Shown: positions 17,133 to 24,703, counted from the stretch's first letter. The stretch is DNA of 30,225 nt from a bacterium (GCA_027364775.1 DAHXOS010000008.1:1-30225); one strand, 5' to 3'. Made by a program: numbers and translations. Notes: generated by a model from the sequence alone, not told the origin.

Positions 17133-18038
17133 ATGTCCTTAAAAAATAAATTATCTCTCTTTTTTTCTAATAGGACCAATTTAGGGTTAATAGTGGTGTT
17201 ACTTTTACTCCTAATTGGAGGATTTTTTGGGTTTAAAGTATTAACTGGAAATAAAGTACAGCAAGCCCCTTTGGAAGAGGTTGATTTACCTTTTGATCCT
17301 GAAGGACCTTATGCTTTGCTTTATCCAAGAAGAGATGGTAACGCCTTGATCCTTAATATTAGAAGAGTTTTATCTTATGAATCAGTTTCTTATGAGTTAA
17401 CTTATCAATCAAATGGTATTGATAGAGGAGTGCAGGGTAAATTAAATACTAACAATAAGAAGAATGAATATTCCCAAGAGATTTTATTTGGAACTTGTTC
17501 AACTGTTAATACTTATAGTATTAAGAATTGTGTTTTTGATCCAAATGTTGAAAATGGTACTTTATTGCTTAAAATCCAAAAGGGTAATAAGATTTACAGG
17601 ATGGTGACACAGTGGCGTTTTCAGCGCCCTGATGTGGCTTTGGGGGTAATTACTTCCGGAGACGGTAATTTTATTTATAAAACAACTTTGCTAACTGACG
17701 CAGGTAAAACTTCCACTAGTTCTAATCTTGATTTAGCTAGGATAGGCTATTCAATAGTTAATGATTTATCAGGGGCACCAAAATTGCCTAATGGTAAAAA
17801 AGTTCAAGGAAAAGTATATGGATTTAATATTCCTGAAACTAAAGTTTACCCGGAAGGGGATGTAACAATTGTAACTATTGATAACCTTCCAAGTGATGCA
17901 AAACTGGCAAGGTATGATGAAGGAAAAAATCAGTGGGATATTTTAGATTCTAAAGTTGAAGGTTCAAAGATAAGCGCTAAAGCAAAGTCTTCAGGAGTCT
18001 TTACCGTTTTGGTGAATAATTCCACAAATAAGAATTGA
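17133..18038 (+). CDS. Hypothetical membrane-anchored extracytoplasmic protein
   Basis: A 301-aa protein I do not recognise. A basic N-terminus (about 1-17) precedes one membrane helix (about 18-36). The remaining 265 residues are polar, strand-rich and predicted to lie outside the membrane. They contain two cysteines in FGTCSTVNTYSIKNCVF (about 114-128) that may form a disulfide. The C-terminal 75 residues (VYPEGDVTIVTIDNLPSDA to SGVFTVLVNN) read like a single Ig-like or stalk domain of the kind found at the end of surface proteins. It lies immediately before mraZ (63 nt) with its own promoter, so it may act in the envelope or at division, but that is inference from position only. Confidence 0.75.
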   Translation: MSLKNKLSLFFSNRTNLGLIVVLLLLLIGGFFGFKVLTGNKVQQAPLEEVDLPFDPEGPYALLYPRRDGNALILNIRRVLSYESVSYELTYQSNGIDRGVQGKLNTNNKKNEYSQEILFGTCSTVNTYSIKNCVFDPNVENGTLLLKIQKGNKIYRMVTQWRFQRPDVALGVITSGDGNFIYKTTLLTDAGKTSTSSNLDLARIGYSIVNDLSGAPKLPNGKKVQGKVYGFNIPETKVYPEGDVTIVTIDNLPSDAKLARYDEGKNQWDILDSKVEGSKISAKAKSSGVFTVLVNNSTNKN

Positions 18039-18042
18039 TCTC

Positions 18043-18071
18043 TTGACGTTATTTTTCAAATAGTTCAAAAT
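18043..18071 (+). promoter_or_regulatory. Promoter of the mraZ unit
   Basis: -35 TTGACG (18043-18048), 17-nt spacer, -10 CAAAAT (18066-18071). The expected start at about 18078-18080 coincides with an ATG at 18080 that is not mraZ but a short upstream ORF. mraZ itself begins 22 nt further on. This is the first promoter of the dcw cluster. Confidence 0.6.
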
Positions 18072-18083
18072 AGATAAAGATGG
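18055..18083 (+). repeat. Tandem 9-10 bp repeats over the mraZ -10 region (possible MraZ operator)
   Basis: TTCAAATAG (18055-18063) is followed directly by TTCAAAATAG (18064-18073) and then by the looser ATAAAGATGG (18074-18083). MraZ proteins are known to repress their own operon by binding short direct repeats spaced about 9-10 bp near the promoter. The period fits; the bases differ from the E. coli TGGGN boxes, while AAAGATGG is closer to the Mollicutes AAAGTGG type. Assignment as an operator is inference. Confidence 0.35.
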
Positions 18084-18115
18084 TGAAACTGCCCAAGAAT
18101 TATGTTTTTGGGTAG
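18080..18115 (+). CDS. Possible leaderless 11-codon upstream ORF overlapping mraZ
   Basis: An ATG at 18080 opens an 11-codon frame (MVKLPKNYVFG, stop TAG at 18113-18115). It starts at the transcript start predicted from the mraZ promoter and ends 11 nt after the mraZ ATG begins, in a different frame. In a genome where most operons begin with an ATG at +1, ribosomes would be expected to start here first. It may couple or throttle mraZ translation by reinitiation. No homology can be claimed for so short a peptide. Confidence 0.35.
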   Translation: MVKLPKNYVFG

Positions 18116-18518
18116 CTTTAAAACTTATTTTAGTGGTAGGAATAGACTAATATTACCGAAGAGATTCCGTAAGGAATTAGATAATAAGGATAGATTTTTT
18201 ATAATTTTAGGGTTTGATGGTGAAATATGGGGATTTGATAGTAAAAATTGGCAAAAACAAGCTGAAATTATCTTGAATTTTCCTCTTTCGACAGTTGAGG
18301 GAAGAGAAAAAAGAAGAATATTTTTTTCCAGAGCAGAGGAGTGCGTGTTAGACGCTCAGGGGAGATTTATTTTGCCACAGGAGTTTATAGAACAGGTAAA
18401 TTTTGAAAAAGAGGTATGGATCATTGGAGCAGGTGATCATTTTGAAATTTGGAGCAGTAAAGACGGAAAAAAAATATTGTTAGGAAAACAAGATGAACCG
18501 TCTAAAAGCTTATTCTAA
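18102..18518 (+). CDS. mraZ: Transcriptional regulator / division protein MraZ
   Basis: A 138-aa DNA-binding protein made of two AbrB-like SpoVT domains. It forms rings and in other bacteria represses the dcw operon, including itself. The start MFLGSFKTYFSGRNRLILPKRFRKEL keeps the first repeat (family MFxGxY...GRLxLPxxFR); key parts are MFLGSF and LILPKRFRK. The second repeat is AEECVLDAQGRFILPQEF. These fix the start at 18102 although no Shine-Dalgarno sequence is present and a uORF overlaps it. The usual next gene, rsmH, is missing here. The last 26 nt overlap the ftsL-like gene. Confidence 0.95.
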   Translation: MFLGSFKTYFSGRNRLILPKRFRKELDNKDRFFIILGFDGEIWGFDSKNWQKQAEIILNFPLSTVEGREKRRIFFSRAEECVLDAQGRFILPQEFIEQVNFEKEVWIIGAGDHFEIWSSKDGKKILLGKQDEPSKSLF

Positions 18519-18789
18519 AAAGAAAATTATAATGTTCCTTATCCTGGTTTTAATTCCTCTGGCATTAGTTGAAATATGGGCTACTAATAGGCTAGCAACT
18601 TATGGGGAACAAATTAATCAGCTTGAAAAGACTAAAAGAGTGCTTATTTTGGAAAACAAAGTTTGGGCTAATAAGATAGCAGAAAGCTCATCTTTGGATA
18701 AAACTGAGCAACAATCTATAAATTTAGGTTTTCAAAAAATCCAGTCTATTGAATCACTCCAACTTCCCAGCCTAGCACTAAATAATTAA
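18493..18789 (+). CDS. ftsL: FtsL/DivIC-like small division protein
   Basis: A 98-aa bitopic membrane protein: a basic cytoplasmic start, one membrane helix (about 13-30), then a heptad-like coiled coil (ATYGEQINQLEKTKRVLILENKVW spans about 35-60; LEKTKRVLILENK is the clearest part) and a short tail. This architecture and its place between mraZ and ftsI are those of FtsL, which with FtsB/DivIC activates the FtsWI septal synthase. Primary sequence in this family is too variable for more. It overlaps mraZ by 26 nt. An AGGA lies 7 nt before the ATG. An internal ATG at 18532 is an alternative start but would cut into the basic anchor. Confidence 0.75.
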   Translation: MNRLKAYSKKKIIMFLILVLIPLALVEIWATNRLATYGEQINQLEKTKRVLILENKVWANKIAESSSLDKTEQQSINLGFQKIQSIESLQLPSLALNN

Positions 18790-18817
18790 GGCTTAAATCT
18801 GTTATCCTTAAATTAAG

Positions 18818-20638
18818 ATGCGCCTTAGACTAATAAAAACATTTTATTTTATAAGTATTTTTCTAGTAGTTTTAAGACTGGGCTATTGGCAAATTTTAAA
18901 ATCTGATGATCTAACCGCAAAGGCCGAGTCTCAAAGAACCTTAACTCAAGAAGCTGTGGGTATAAGAGGTGAGATTTTATTTAAGGATAAAACTGTGCTT
19001 GCCTCTTCTGAGCCATCATTTTTAGTATTTGCAGAACCCATCCTTATTCAGACTAAGGAAAAGATGTTAACAGAAAATTTAAAAGGGTTAGGAACAGAAT
19101 CTGAATATAGGAGACAGTTTGCTAAAAAAGTGGCATTAATTTTTTGGGAAGATCAGCAAAATACTTTAAAACTCATGCCTAAAAAAATTGAAGCTACTAA
19201 TTCCTCCCAAGTTAAGGAAGAAACAGCCGAGCAGCAACAAAAAAAGATCGAAGATGAGATATATCAAAAAATATCAAAAAATTTAAGTTGGGTGAGTTTA
19301 GCTAAAAAAGTGGATTTAGAGACCAGAAAGAAATTGGAAGATTTAAATCTGGTGGGTATCGGTTTTGATGAAAGTAGTAGAAGATTCTATCCTGAAGCGT
19401 CATCTTCGGCCCATTTGTTAGGATTCATCGGTTCGGATATCTATGGAAATGATACAGGATATTTTGGGTTAGAGGGTTACTATAACGGAGAACTAAAAGG
19501 CAAAAAGGGAATATTAACTCAAGAAAAAGATGCTCAAGGGTTACCAATCTTAATAGGTAAATTTTTAAACCGAAGCCCCAAACCCGGTAAAACTTTAGTT
19601 TTAAATATAGACCGTTCTATTCAATATGTAGCTGAACAAAAAATTAAGAAAGGTGTCGAAAAGTATGGTGCTAAATCAGGATCTGTAGTTATTATGGAAC
19701 CAAAAACAGGCAATATTTTAGCCATGGCCTCTTATCCATCTTATGATCCGAGATTATCTTGGGCCTATCCCAAAGAACTTTACAAAAATCCGGTCACTGC
19801 TGATGGTTATGAGCCTGGGTCTACTTTTAAAGTTTTAGTTATGGCAGCAGGGATTAATGAGAATTTAGTAAAACCTGATACAAAGTGTGATGTTTGTTCA
19901 GGACCATTAGATTTAGGTGGTTTTACAATTAGAACCTGGAACAATCAATACCGGGCTAATTCTACTATGACTGATGTAATTATCAACTCAGATAATACTG
20001 GTATGGTGTTTGTGGCCAATAAGTTAGGTATAGAAAAAATGTATTCTTATATTAAGAAATTTGGATTTGGTGAAACAACAGGAGTTGATTTACAGGATGA
20101 ATCTTCTCCGGAATTACGTCCCAAAAAAGATTGGAAGGAAATTGATTTGGCTACTAGTTCATTTGGTCAAGGAATTTCAGTAAGTGCACTACAACTTGTA
20201 AGGGCTGTTTCAGCTATTGCAAACGGTGGCCGTCTAATGGAACCACATGTGGTTTCTCAAATTATAGACGGTAATAATATTTTTAAAGTTCAACCAAGGA
20301 TTATTGACAGTCCCATTACAGAAGAGACGGCCAAAACTATTACAGAAATGATGGTTAAAGCGGTCGATCAGGGAGAAGCCAAATTTTTTAAACCTAAAGG
20401 CTATAAGATAGCCGGTAAAACCGGAACTGCACAAATTCCTGTCGCAGGAAAATATGACGCCAGTAACACTGTTGCTTCTTTTGTGGGCTTTGCACCGGCT
20501 GATGATCCTAAGTTTGTAATGTTAGTCAGATATACTGAGCCTACAGGATTAATTTTTGGAGCGGAAACTGCAGCTCCTACCTTTTTTGAAATTTCAAAAG
20601 AGATATTTAATTTATATGGAATTGCTCCGCAGCTTTAG
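18818..20638 (+). CDS. ftsI: Septal peptidoglycan transpeptidase FtsI (class B PBP)
   Basis: A 606-aa D,D-transpeptidase that cross-links septal peptidoglycan outside the membrane, working with FtsW. One N-terminal helix (about 5-24) is followed by the PBP dimer domain (GIRGEILFKDKTVLA, RRFYPEASSSAHLLGFIG) and the transpeptidase domain. The active site is complete: S335-T-F-K338, S391-D-N393 and K534-T-G-T. Residues about 85-175 hold a charged Lys/Glu/Gln-rich insertion (around VKEETAEQQQKKIEDEI) not typical of FtsI. No PASTA domain is present. It starts 28 nt after the ftsL-like gene; no convincing promoter was seen, so it is probably in the mraZ unit. Confidence 0.95.
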   Translation: MRLRLIKTFYFISIFLVVLRLGYWQILKSDDLTAKAESQRTLTQEAVGIRGEILFKDKTVLASSEPSFLVFAEPILIQTKEKMLTENLKGLGTESEYRRQFAKKVALIFWEDQQNTLKLMPKKIEATNSSQVKEETAEQQQKKIEDEIYQKISKNLSWVSLAKKVDLETRKKLEDLNLVGIGFDESSRRFYPEASSSAHLLGFIGSDIYGNDTGYFGLEGYYNGELKGKKGILTQEKDAQGLPILIGKFLNRSPKPGKTLVLNIDRSIQYVAEQKIKKGVEKYGAKSGSVVIMEPKTGNILAMASYPSYDPRLSWAYPKELYKNPVTADGYEPGSTFKVLVMAAGINENLVKPDTKCDVCSGPLDLGGFTIRTWNNQYRANSTMTDVIINSDNTGMVFVANKLGIEKMYSYIKKFGFGETTGVDLQDESSPELRPKKDWKEIDLATSSFGQGISVSALQLVRAVSAIANGGRLMEPHVVSQIIDGNNIFKVQPRIIDSPITEETAKTITEMMVKAVDQGEAKFFKPKGYKIAGKTGTAQIPVAGKYDASNTVASFVGFAPADDPKFVMLVRYTEPTGLIFGAETAAPTFFEISKEIFNLYGIAPQL

Positions 20639-20651
20639 TAATTGGTATACT
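20622..20651 (+). promoter_or_regulatory. Near-leaderless promoter of murE
   Basis: -35 TTGCTC (20622-20627), 18-nt spacer, -10 TATACT (20646-20651). ATG 20660 is 8 nt past the box. The box overlaps the upstream in-frame TTG at 20642, which makes that longer start unlikely. Confidence 0.5.
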
Positions 20652-20659
20652 CTGAGATT

Positions 20660-21859
20660 ATGAGCTTAAAAACAATTAGAAAAATAATTCCAAATAGTGC
20701 AGTTAATTATGGTAAACATTTGCCAACGGCAGTGCTGGCAAATTTTAAATATGGTTTCCCGTCAAAAGGTTTAAAAGTAATTGGTGTCACAGGTACAGAT
20801 GGTAAGACAACGACTGTACATATGATTTATGCACTTTTAAAAAATACTGGTTTAAAAGCATCAATGATCTCTACAATTAAGGCGGTAATAGGAGATAAAG
20901 AATATGAAACAGGATTTCATGTAACCAATCCTCCAGCTTCTGAGTTACAAAAGTATATTAAACAAGCCAAAGAAGCTGGCAGTGAGTATTTGGTTTTAGA
21001 AGTAACTTCGCAAGGTTTGGTTCAATTTAGAACATGGGGTATAAATTTTAATATTGGAGTTATTACAAATATCACTCATGACCATTTAGATTACCATAAA
21101 ACTTTTGAAAACTATTTAAATGCAAAAGCAATTTTAATTAAGAATTCCCAATATGCAGTTTTAAACAAAGATGATAAAAACTTTGATAGATTAAGAAATT
21201 TATCAAAAGGTAAAGTTGTGAGTTATTCAATATCAGACAAAGCAGATGTTACTAATAAACAATTTAAATTAAAACTTCAGCTTCCCGGTAACTATAATAT
21301 ATCAAATGCATTGGCAGCTTTATCAGTTGCAACTATTTTAGAGTTGGATGCTAAAAAATCTATTGATATATTAAATAAATTTGAAAATTTAGAAGGAAGA
21401 ATGCAGGAAATTAAAAACAATAAGGGTTTAAAAATTATTATTGATTTTGCGCATACTCCAAATGCTTTAGAAAATGCCTTGAATTCATTAAAGAAAAATA
21501 GTAAGGGAAGAATAATTTCTGTATTTGGAGCTGCATCAGAGAGAGATCAAGAAAAGCGTCCTGTAATGGGTAGAATTTCAGCGAAGTTAGCAAATATAAC
21601 TATACTTACTGATGAAGATCCAAGATTTGAAGATAGTATGAAGATTATAAATGATATTGCGAGTAATTCATTTAATTCTGAAAATTTATATAAAGAGCCT
21701 GACCGTGCTAAGGCAATAAAATTAGCAATTTCTTTAGCAAAAAGAGGGGATACTATAGCTATTTTTGGTAAAGGACATGAAAAATCGATGAATTATAAAG
21801 GGAAAGAATTACCTTGGTCTGATAAAGAGGCAGTAGAAAAAGCACTTAATGAAAGATAA
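20660..21859 (+). CDS. murE: MurE-like Mur ligase lacking the N-terminal UDP-binding domain
   Basis: A 399-aa ATP-dependent ligase, by family the enzyme adding the third residue (meso-DAP or Lys) to UDP-MurNAc-L-Ala-D-Glu. The P-loop GVTGTDGKTTT has its Lys at 49, about 70 residues earlier than in standard MurE. THDHLDYHKTFENY, DFAHTPNALENAL and GAASERDQEKRPVMG are central and C-terminal signatures, and GHEKSM follows near the end. D318-E-D-P-R322 stands where DAP-type enzymes have D-D/S-N-P-R; the kept Arg favours meso-DAP, but the Asn is changed. The N-terminal Rossmann-like domain that grips the UDP part is absent. Start 20660 is chosen over TTG 20642 because of its promoter. It overlaps the murB-like gene by 11 nt. 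Confidence 0.88.
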   Translation: MSLKTIRKIIPNSAVNYGKHLPTAVLANFKYGFPSKGLKVIGVTGTDGKTTTVHMIYALLKNTGLKASMISTIKAVIGDKEYETGFHVTNPPASELQKYIKQAKEAGSEYLVLEVTSQGLVQFRTWGINFNIGVITNITHDHLDYHKTFENYLNAKAILIKNSQYAVLNKDDKNFDRLRNLSKGKVVSYSISDKADVTNKQFKLKLQLPGNYNISNALAALSVATILELDAKKSIDILNKFENLEGRMQEIKNNKGLKIIIDFAHTPNALENALNSLKKNSKGRIISVFGAASERDQEKRPVMGRISAKLANITILTDEDPRFEDSMKIINDIASNSFNSENLYKEPDRAKAIKLAISLAKRGDTIAIFGKGHEKSMNYKGKELPWSDKEAVEKALNER

Positions 21860-22427
21860 GTTAAATTTACTTGCAAAATCTTTAGATAGGATTAAATTTC
21901 AAGAGTCACTCCGTTACTACACTTTTACAAAATCCTTAGTTATAGCTCAATCTTTATATATAGCAACTAACTTAAAGGAATTAATAAAGGCTTTAGAAAT
22001 TGCTTATGAGCTTGGTATTCCAACCTTTGTTATAGGAAGTGGCACTAAAATTTCAAATCAAAAAATAGCTGGTTTAGTTATTAAAAATAGGGCCAGAAAT
22101 ATAAGAATAGCTAGTATTAAAGGGAAGGTTGGTATTAATGGAATTGGATTAGAAGAAGCAATGGTTGAGGTAGAGTCAGGAGTAACTTTTGAAGAACTGA
22201 ATAAATTTCTAGTAACAAATAATTTAGAGGAGTTTGCTTACGTAGATTCTTTAAAAGCAACAATAGGGGGTTCAATTAGCCTAAATCCTTATCTAATAGA
22301 TATTGTTCAACAAATAAGAGTTTGGGAAGATGGAGAAATTATCACAATAGATATGGCTAATTTAAATTCACTAAAACAGGTAATTCTTTCTGTAGTAATT
22401 AAGATTAAAGCGGAAAAAACTAATTAA
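21849..22427 (+). CDS. Truncated, degenerate MurB-like FAD-binding protein
   Basis: A 192-aa protein with the fold start of UDP-N-acetylenolpyruvoylglucosamine reductase (PCMH/FAD_binding_4). SLYIATNLKELIKALEIA, GIPTFVIGSGTKISN (family GxGSN-L) and GLVIKNRARNI cover the FAD-binding half. ATIGGSISLNP matches the TxGGAxxxNAG loop. What is missing is more telling: the TTFRIGG start reads YTFTKSL, the YRxSxF catalytic stretch is absent, and the whole MurB_C domain with the proton-donor Ser and Glu is gone (standard length about 300). The protein ends right after ILSVVIKI. It may bind FAD or act as a remnant or regulator, but the normal reduction is doubtful. It overlaps murE by 11 nt and is followed by a new promoter. 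Confidence 0.7.
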   Translation: MKDKLNLLAKSLDRIKFQESLRYYTFTKSLVIAQSLYIATNLKELIKALEIAYELGIPTFVIGSGTKISNQKIAGLVIKNRARNIRIASIKGKVGINGIGLEEAMVEVESGVTFEELNKFLVTNNLEEFAYVDSLKATIGGSISLNPYLIDIVQQIRVWEDGEIITIDMANLNSLKQVILSVVIKIKAEKTN

Positions 22428-22438
22428 CTTTATTGTCT

Positions 22439-22460
22439 CATCGCTTCCTGTAACGCGATG
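22439..22460 (+). promoter_or_regulatory. Inverted repeat in the murF promoter (operator-like)
   Basis: CATCGC (22439-22444) and GCGATG (22455-22460) form a perfect 6-bp inverted repeat with a 10-nt centre, ending 3 nt before the murF -10 box. It is notably GC-rich for this DNA. No U-tract follows, so a terminator for the murB-like gene is less likely than a protein-binding site. Confidence 0.35.
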
Positions 22461-22469
22461 CGTTATAAT
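22441..22469 (+). promoter_or_regulatory. Leaderless promoter of murF
   Basis: Perfect -10 TATAAT (22464-22469) with ATG 22476 beginning 6 nt later. A weak -35 TCGCTT (22441-22446) stands at 17 nt. The box lies inside the upstream in-frame extension from ATG 22458, which favours 22476 as the true start. Confidence 0.6.
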
Positions 22470-22475
22470 CAAAAC

Positions 22476-23678
22476 ATGATCGATGTAGGCTCCCATCCAA
22501 TTTGGAAGAATGTAAATCCCATAAAAAAACAAGGGCACTTGGCTAGATTATTTATGGCCAAACAATATGCTAAATTAATTCCTCAGCAAAAAATTATAGC
22601 TGTAGTTGGAGCAGTAGGAAAAACAACAACCGCCGTTGCTGCTAGGGAAGTTTTAGCTCAAAAGTTTTTAACTATCTCATCTACCGAAACCAATAAACAA
22701 GCCACCAACCTAGATCCGATTTTCAATCTTCCAATGACCTTACTTCGGGTTAGGCCCAATATTAAAAAAGTTATCTTAGAATTAGGAATAGAGTTACCGG
22801 GAGAAATGGAATTTTATTTAAATATTGTTAAACCATATAAAGTAATTGTTACTAAATTATCTTATGAACATAATGAGTTTTTAGGATCTTTGGAACAAGT
22901 CCTTGAAGAAGAAGGAAAAGTTGTTAACTATTTACCTAAATCTGGAGCTTTAATTTTAAATTGGGATGACCCTTTCTCTAGAAAGCTGGCCGATAAAACA
23001 GAAGCTGAAGTTATTTATTATGGTATAGATCCTAAACATTGTCATGTATATGCAGGGAATATAAAGATTCAAAACCTTAAAACCATTTTTGAATTAAATT
23101 ATGGTGTAGAAAGAGTCTTAATAGAATCTGACTTATTGGGTAAGCACCAGGTTTATCCATTACTAGCTGCAGCAGCATTGGGTATCTCAGAGGGATTAAC
23201 TCTTACAACAATTAAGAAAGGCTTGGAAAAGGTTAAACCAATAGAACATAGAATGGAGGCATTACCTGGGTATAATGGTTCGGTTATTATTGATGATACT
23301 TATAACGCACAACCTGTTGCTGTTGAGGAAGCGCTTGAGGTTTTGAATCATATCCCAGCCAGACGAAGAATTGTGGTATTGGGGGAGATGAAAGAGTTAG
23401 GTAGTTATACAGAAAAAATGCATCGTGAAATAGCCCGCAAAATATACAATGATAAAGTTGACTTAGTTTTTTTAGGTCCGGGTGATACAAAATATTTAGT
23501 AGATGAATTAAATAAGTTGGGATTTATAGAGGAACGGTTGTTAACTAATCAGCAAAATCCTCAGCTGGTAAGTCAACTAATAAAAATACTTGCAAAAGGT
23601 GATGTTGTTTTAGTTAAAGGAGCGCGATCAAACAGATTAGATGAAGTTGTAAAAAAGATTGTTAAAAATAAAGTATGA
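22476..23678 (+). CDS. murF: MurF-like Mur ligase lacking the N-terminal domain
   Basis: A 400-aa ligase, by family the enzyme adding D-Ala-D-Ala to the UDP-MurNAc-tripeptide. The P-loop GAVGKTTT has its Lys at 49 (about residue 110 in E. coli MurF), so the first domain, which contacts the UDP-sugar, is missing. The rest is normal: LELGIELPGEMEFYL, SYEHNEFLGSLEQV, LLGKHQVYPLLAAAALG, DDTYNAQPVAVEEAL, VLGEMKELGSYTE and KGARSNRLDEVV. The choice of MurF over MurC/D/E rests on the DDTYNAxP and GEMxELG motifs. A longer start at 22458 exists, but the promoter supports 22476. It overlaps mraY by ATGA. Confidence 0.88.
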   Translation: MIDVGSHPIWKNVNPIKKQGHLARLFMAKQYAKLIPQQKIIAVVGAVGKTTTAVAAREVLAQKFLTISSTETNKQATNLDPIFNLPMTLLRVRPNIKKVILELGIELPGEMEFYLNIVKPYKVIVTKLSYEHNEFLGSLEQVLEEEGKVVNYLPKSGALILNWDDPFSRKLADKTEAEVIYYGIDPKHCHVYAGNIKIQNLKTIFELNYGVERVLIESDLLGKHQVYPLLAAAALGISEGLTLTTIKKGLEKVKPIEHRMEALPGYNGSVIIDDTYNAQPVAVEEALEVLNHIPARRRIVVLGEMKELGSYTEKMHREIARKIYNDKVDLVFLGPGDTKYLVDELNKLGFIEERLLTNQQNPQLVSQLIKILAKGDVVLVKGARSNRLDEVVKKIVKNKV

Positions 23679-24703
23679 CTCAACTTTTAGGTTTAATATT
23701 AATATCTTTTGCTGTAACTAGTTTACTACTCGTGCCTTTTATTGATTTTTTATTTTATTTAAAGAAAAAAGGTAGTTTTAAAAATGAAAAGCTGTCTCAG
23801 CAAAATGAACTTCTAAATGCTGATACTCCAATTCATCATTTATTATTAGTAGGAAAAGATTCCCAGACGCCAATTGGTGGTGGATTGTTGTTAATTCCAG
23901 TTGTCTCAATTTTAAGTTTTTTGGTTTTAAAGTTTACTAATTACCCTATGGATAATGAATTTTATATCTTAATCTTTTCACTATTATCATTTGGCTTAAT
24001 TGGATTTTTAGATGATGCAAAGAAATTGTCGTTTTCTCAAGATGGTAAATATAAAGGACTTAGGGGCCGTTATATTTTAGCGTTGCAGATACTTTTTGCT
24101 TCTGTGCTTTCATTGTTGCTTTTTTATTCCTTGGGTTTAAATAACATTTTTATCCCTTTAATTGGTAATGTTATTTTGGGTTATTGGTATATTCCACTTT
24201 CTGCATTTTTAATAATAGCTTTTGCTAACGCCTACAATATTTCAGACGGTTTAGATGGATTATCAACTGGTTTACTTATGATCTGTTTATTTGCATTTTT
24301 GGTTTTAGCTAATGCAGTTTTTAATCTGACTATTTCTGTATTTGTAGGTGTTTGGATAGGAGCTATTTTGGCCTATCTTTATTTTAATGTCTTTCCGGCA
24401 AGGGTTTATTTGGGAGATGCCGGAGCTTATGGATTTGGTGCAACTCTAGCAGTAATTGGATTGTTAAGTGGGAAAATTTTGGGTCTCGGTATTATAGGTG
24501 GAGTATATATCATTATAGTTGGTTCATCGTTAATACAGATTTTTTCTAAAAAAATCTTTAAGAGAAAATTATTACCGGTGGCTCCAATCCATATGTATTT
24601 TAAATATATAGGTTGGGAAGAACCAAAAATTGTGATGCGTTTTTGGCTTGCGGGAGCTGTTTTTGCAATAATTGGTTTATGGTTGTCTCTATTGTCTCAT
24701 TAA
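23675..24703 (+). CDS. mraY: Phospho-MurNAc-pentapeptide translocase MraY (divergent)
   Basis: A 342-aa membrane enzyme with about 10 helices that transfers phospho-MurNAc-pentapeptide from UDP to undecaprenyl phosphate, making lipid I. Catalytic acids are present: D113-D114 in FLDDAKK, D191 in NAYNISDGLDG, and D248 in YLGDAGAYG. QTPIGGG stands for the TPTMGG motif. The cytoplasmic HHH loop, usually PLHHHFE, reads PIHMYFKYIGWEEPK, keeping only the first His (H306). The usual GQxIRxxGP segment near residue 40 is also not recognisable. The enzyme is clearly in the MraY/WecA superfamily; by context it is MraY. It overlaps murF by ATGA and ends 1 nt before ftsW. Confidence 0.9.
   Translation: MTQLLGLILISFAVTSLLLVPFIDFLFYLKKKGSFKNEKLSQQNELLNADTPIHHLLLVGKDSQTPIGGGLLLIPVVSILSFLVLKFTNYPMDNEFYILIFSLLSFGLIGFLDDAKKLSFSQDGKYKGLRGRYILALQILFASVLSLLLFYSLGLNNIFIPLIGNVILGYWYIPLSAFLIIAFANAYNISDGLDGLSTGLLMICLFAFLVLANAVFNLTISVFVGVWIGAILAYLYFNVFPARVYLGDAGAYGFGATLAVIGLLSGKILGLGIIGGVYIIIVGSSLIQIFSKKIFKRKLLPVAPIHMYFKYIGWEEPKIVMRFWLAGAVFAIIGLWLSLLSH

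Noticed and set aside
20642..20659. Longer murE start at TTG 20642
   Set aside because: The TTG overlaps the -10 box TATACT of the promoter, and the extra six residues have no family match; ATG 20660 is preferred.
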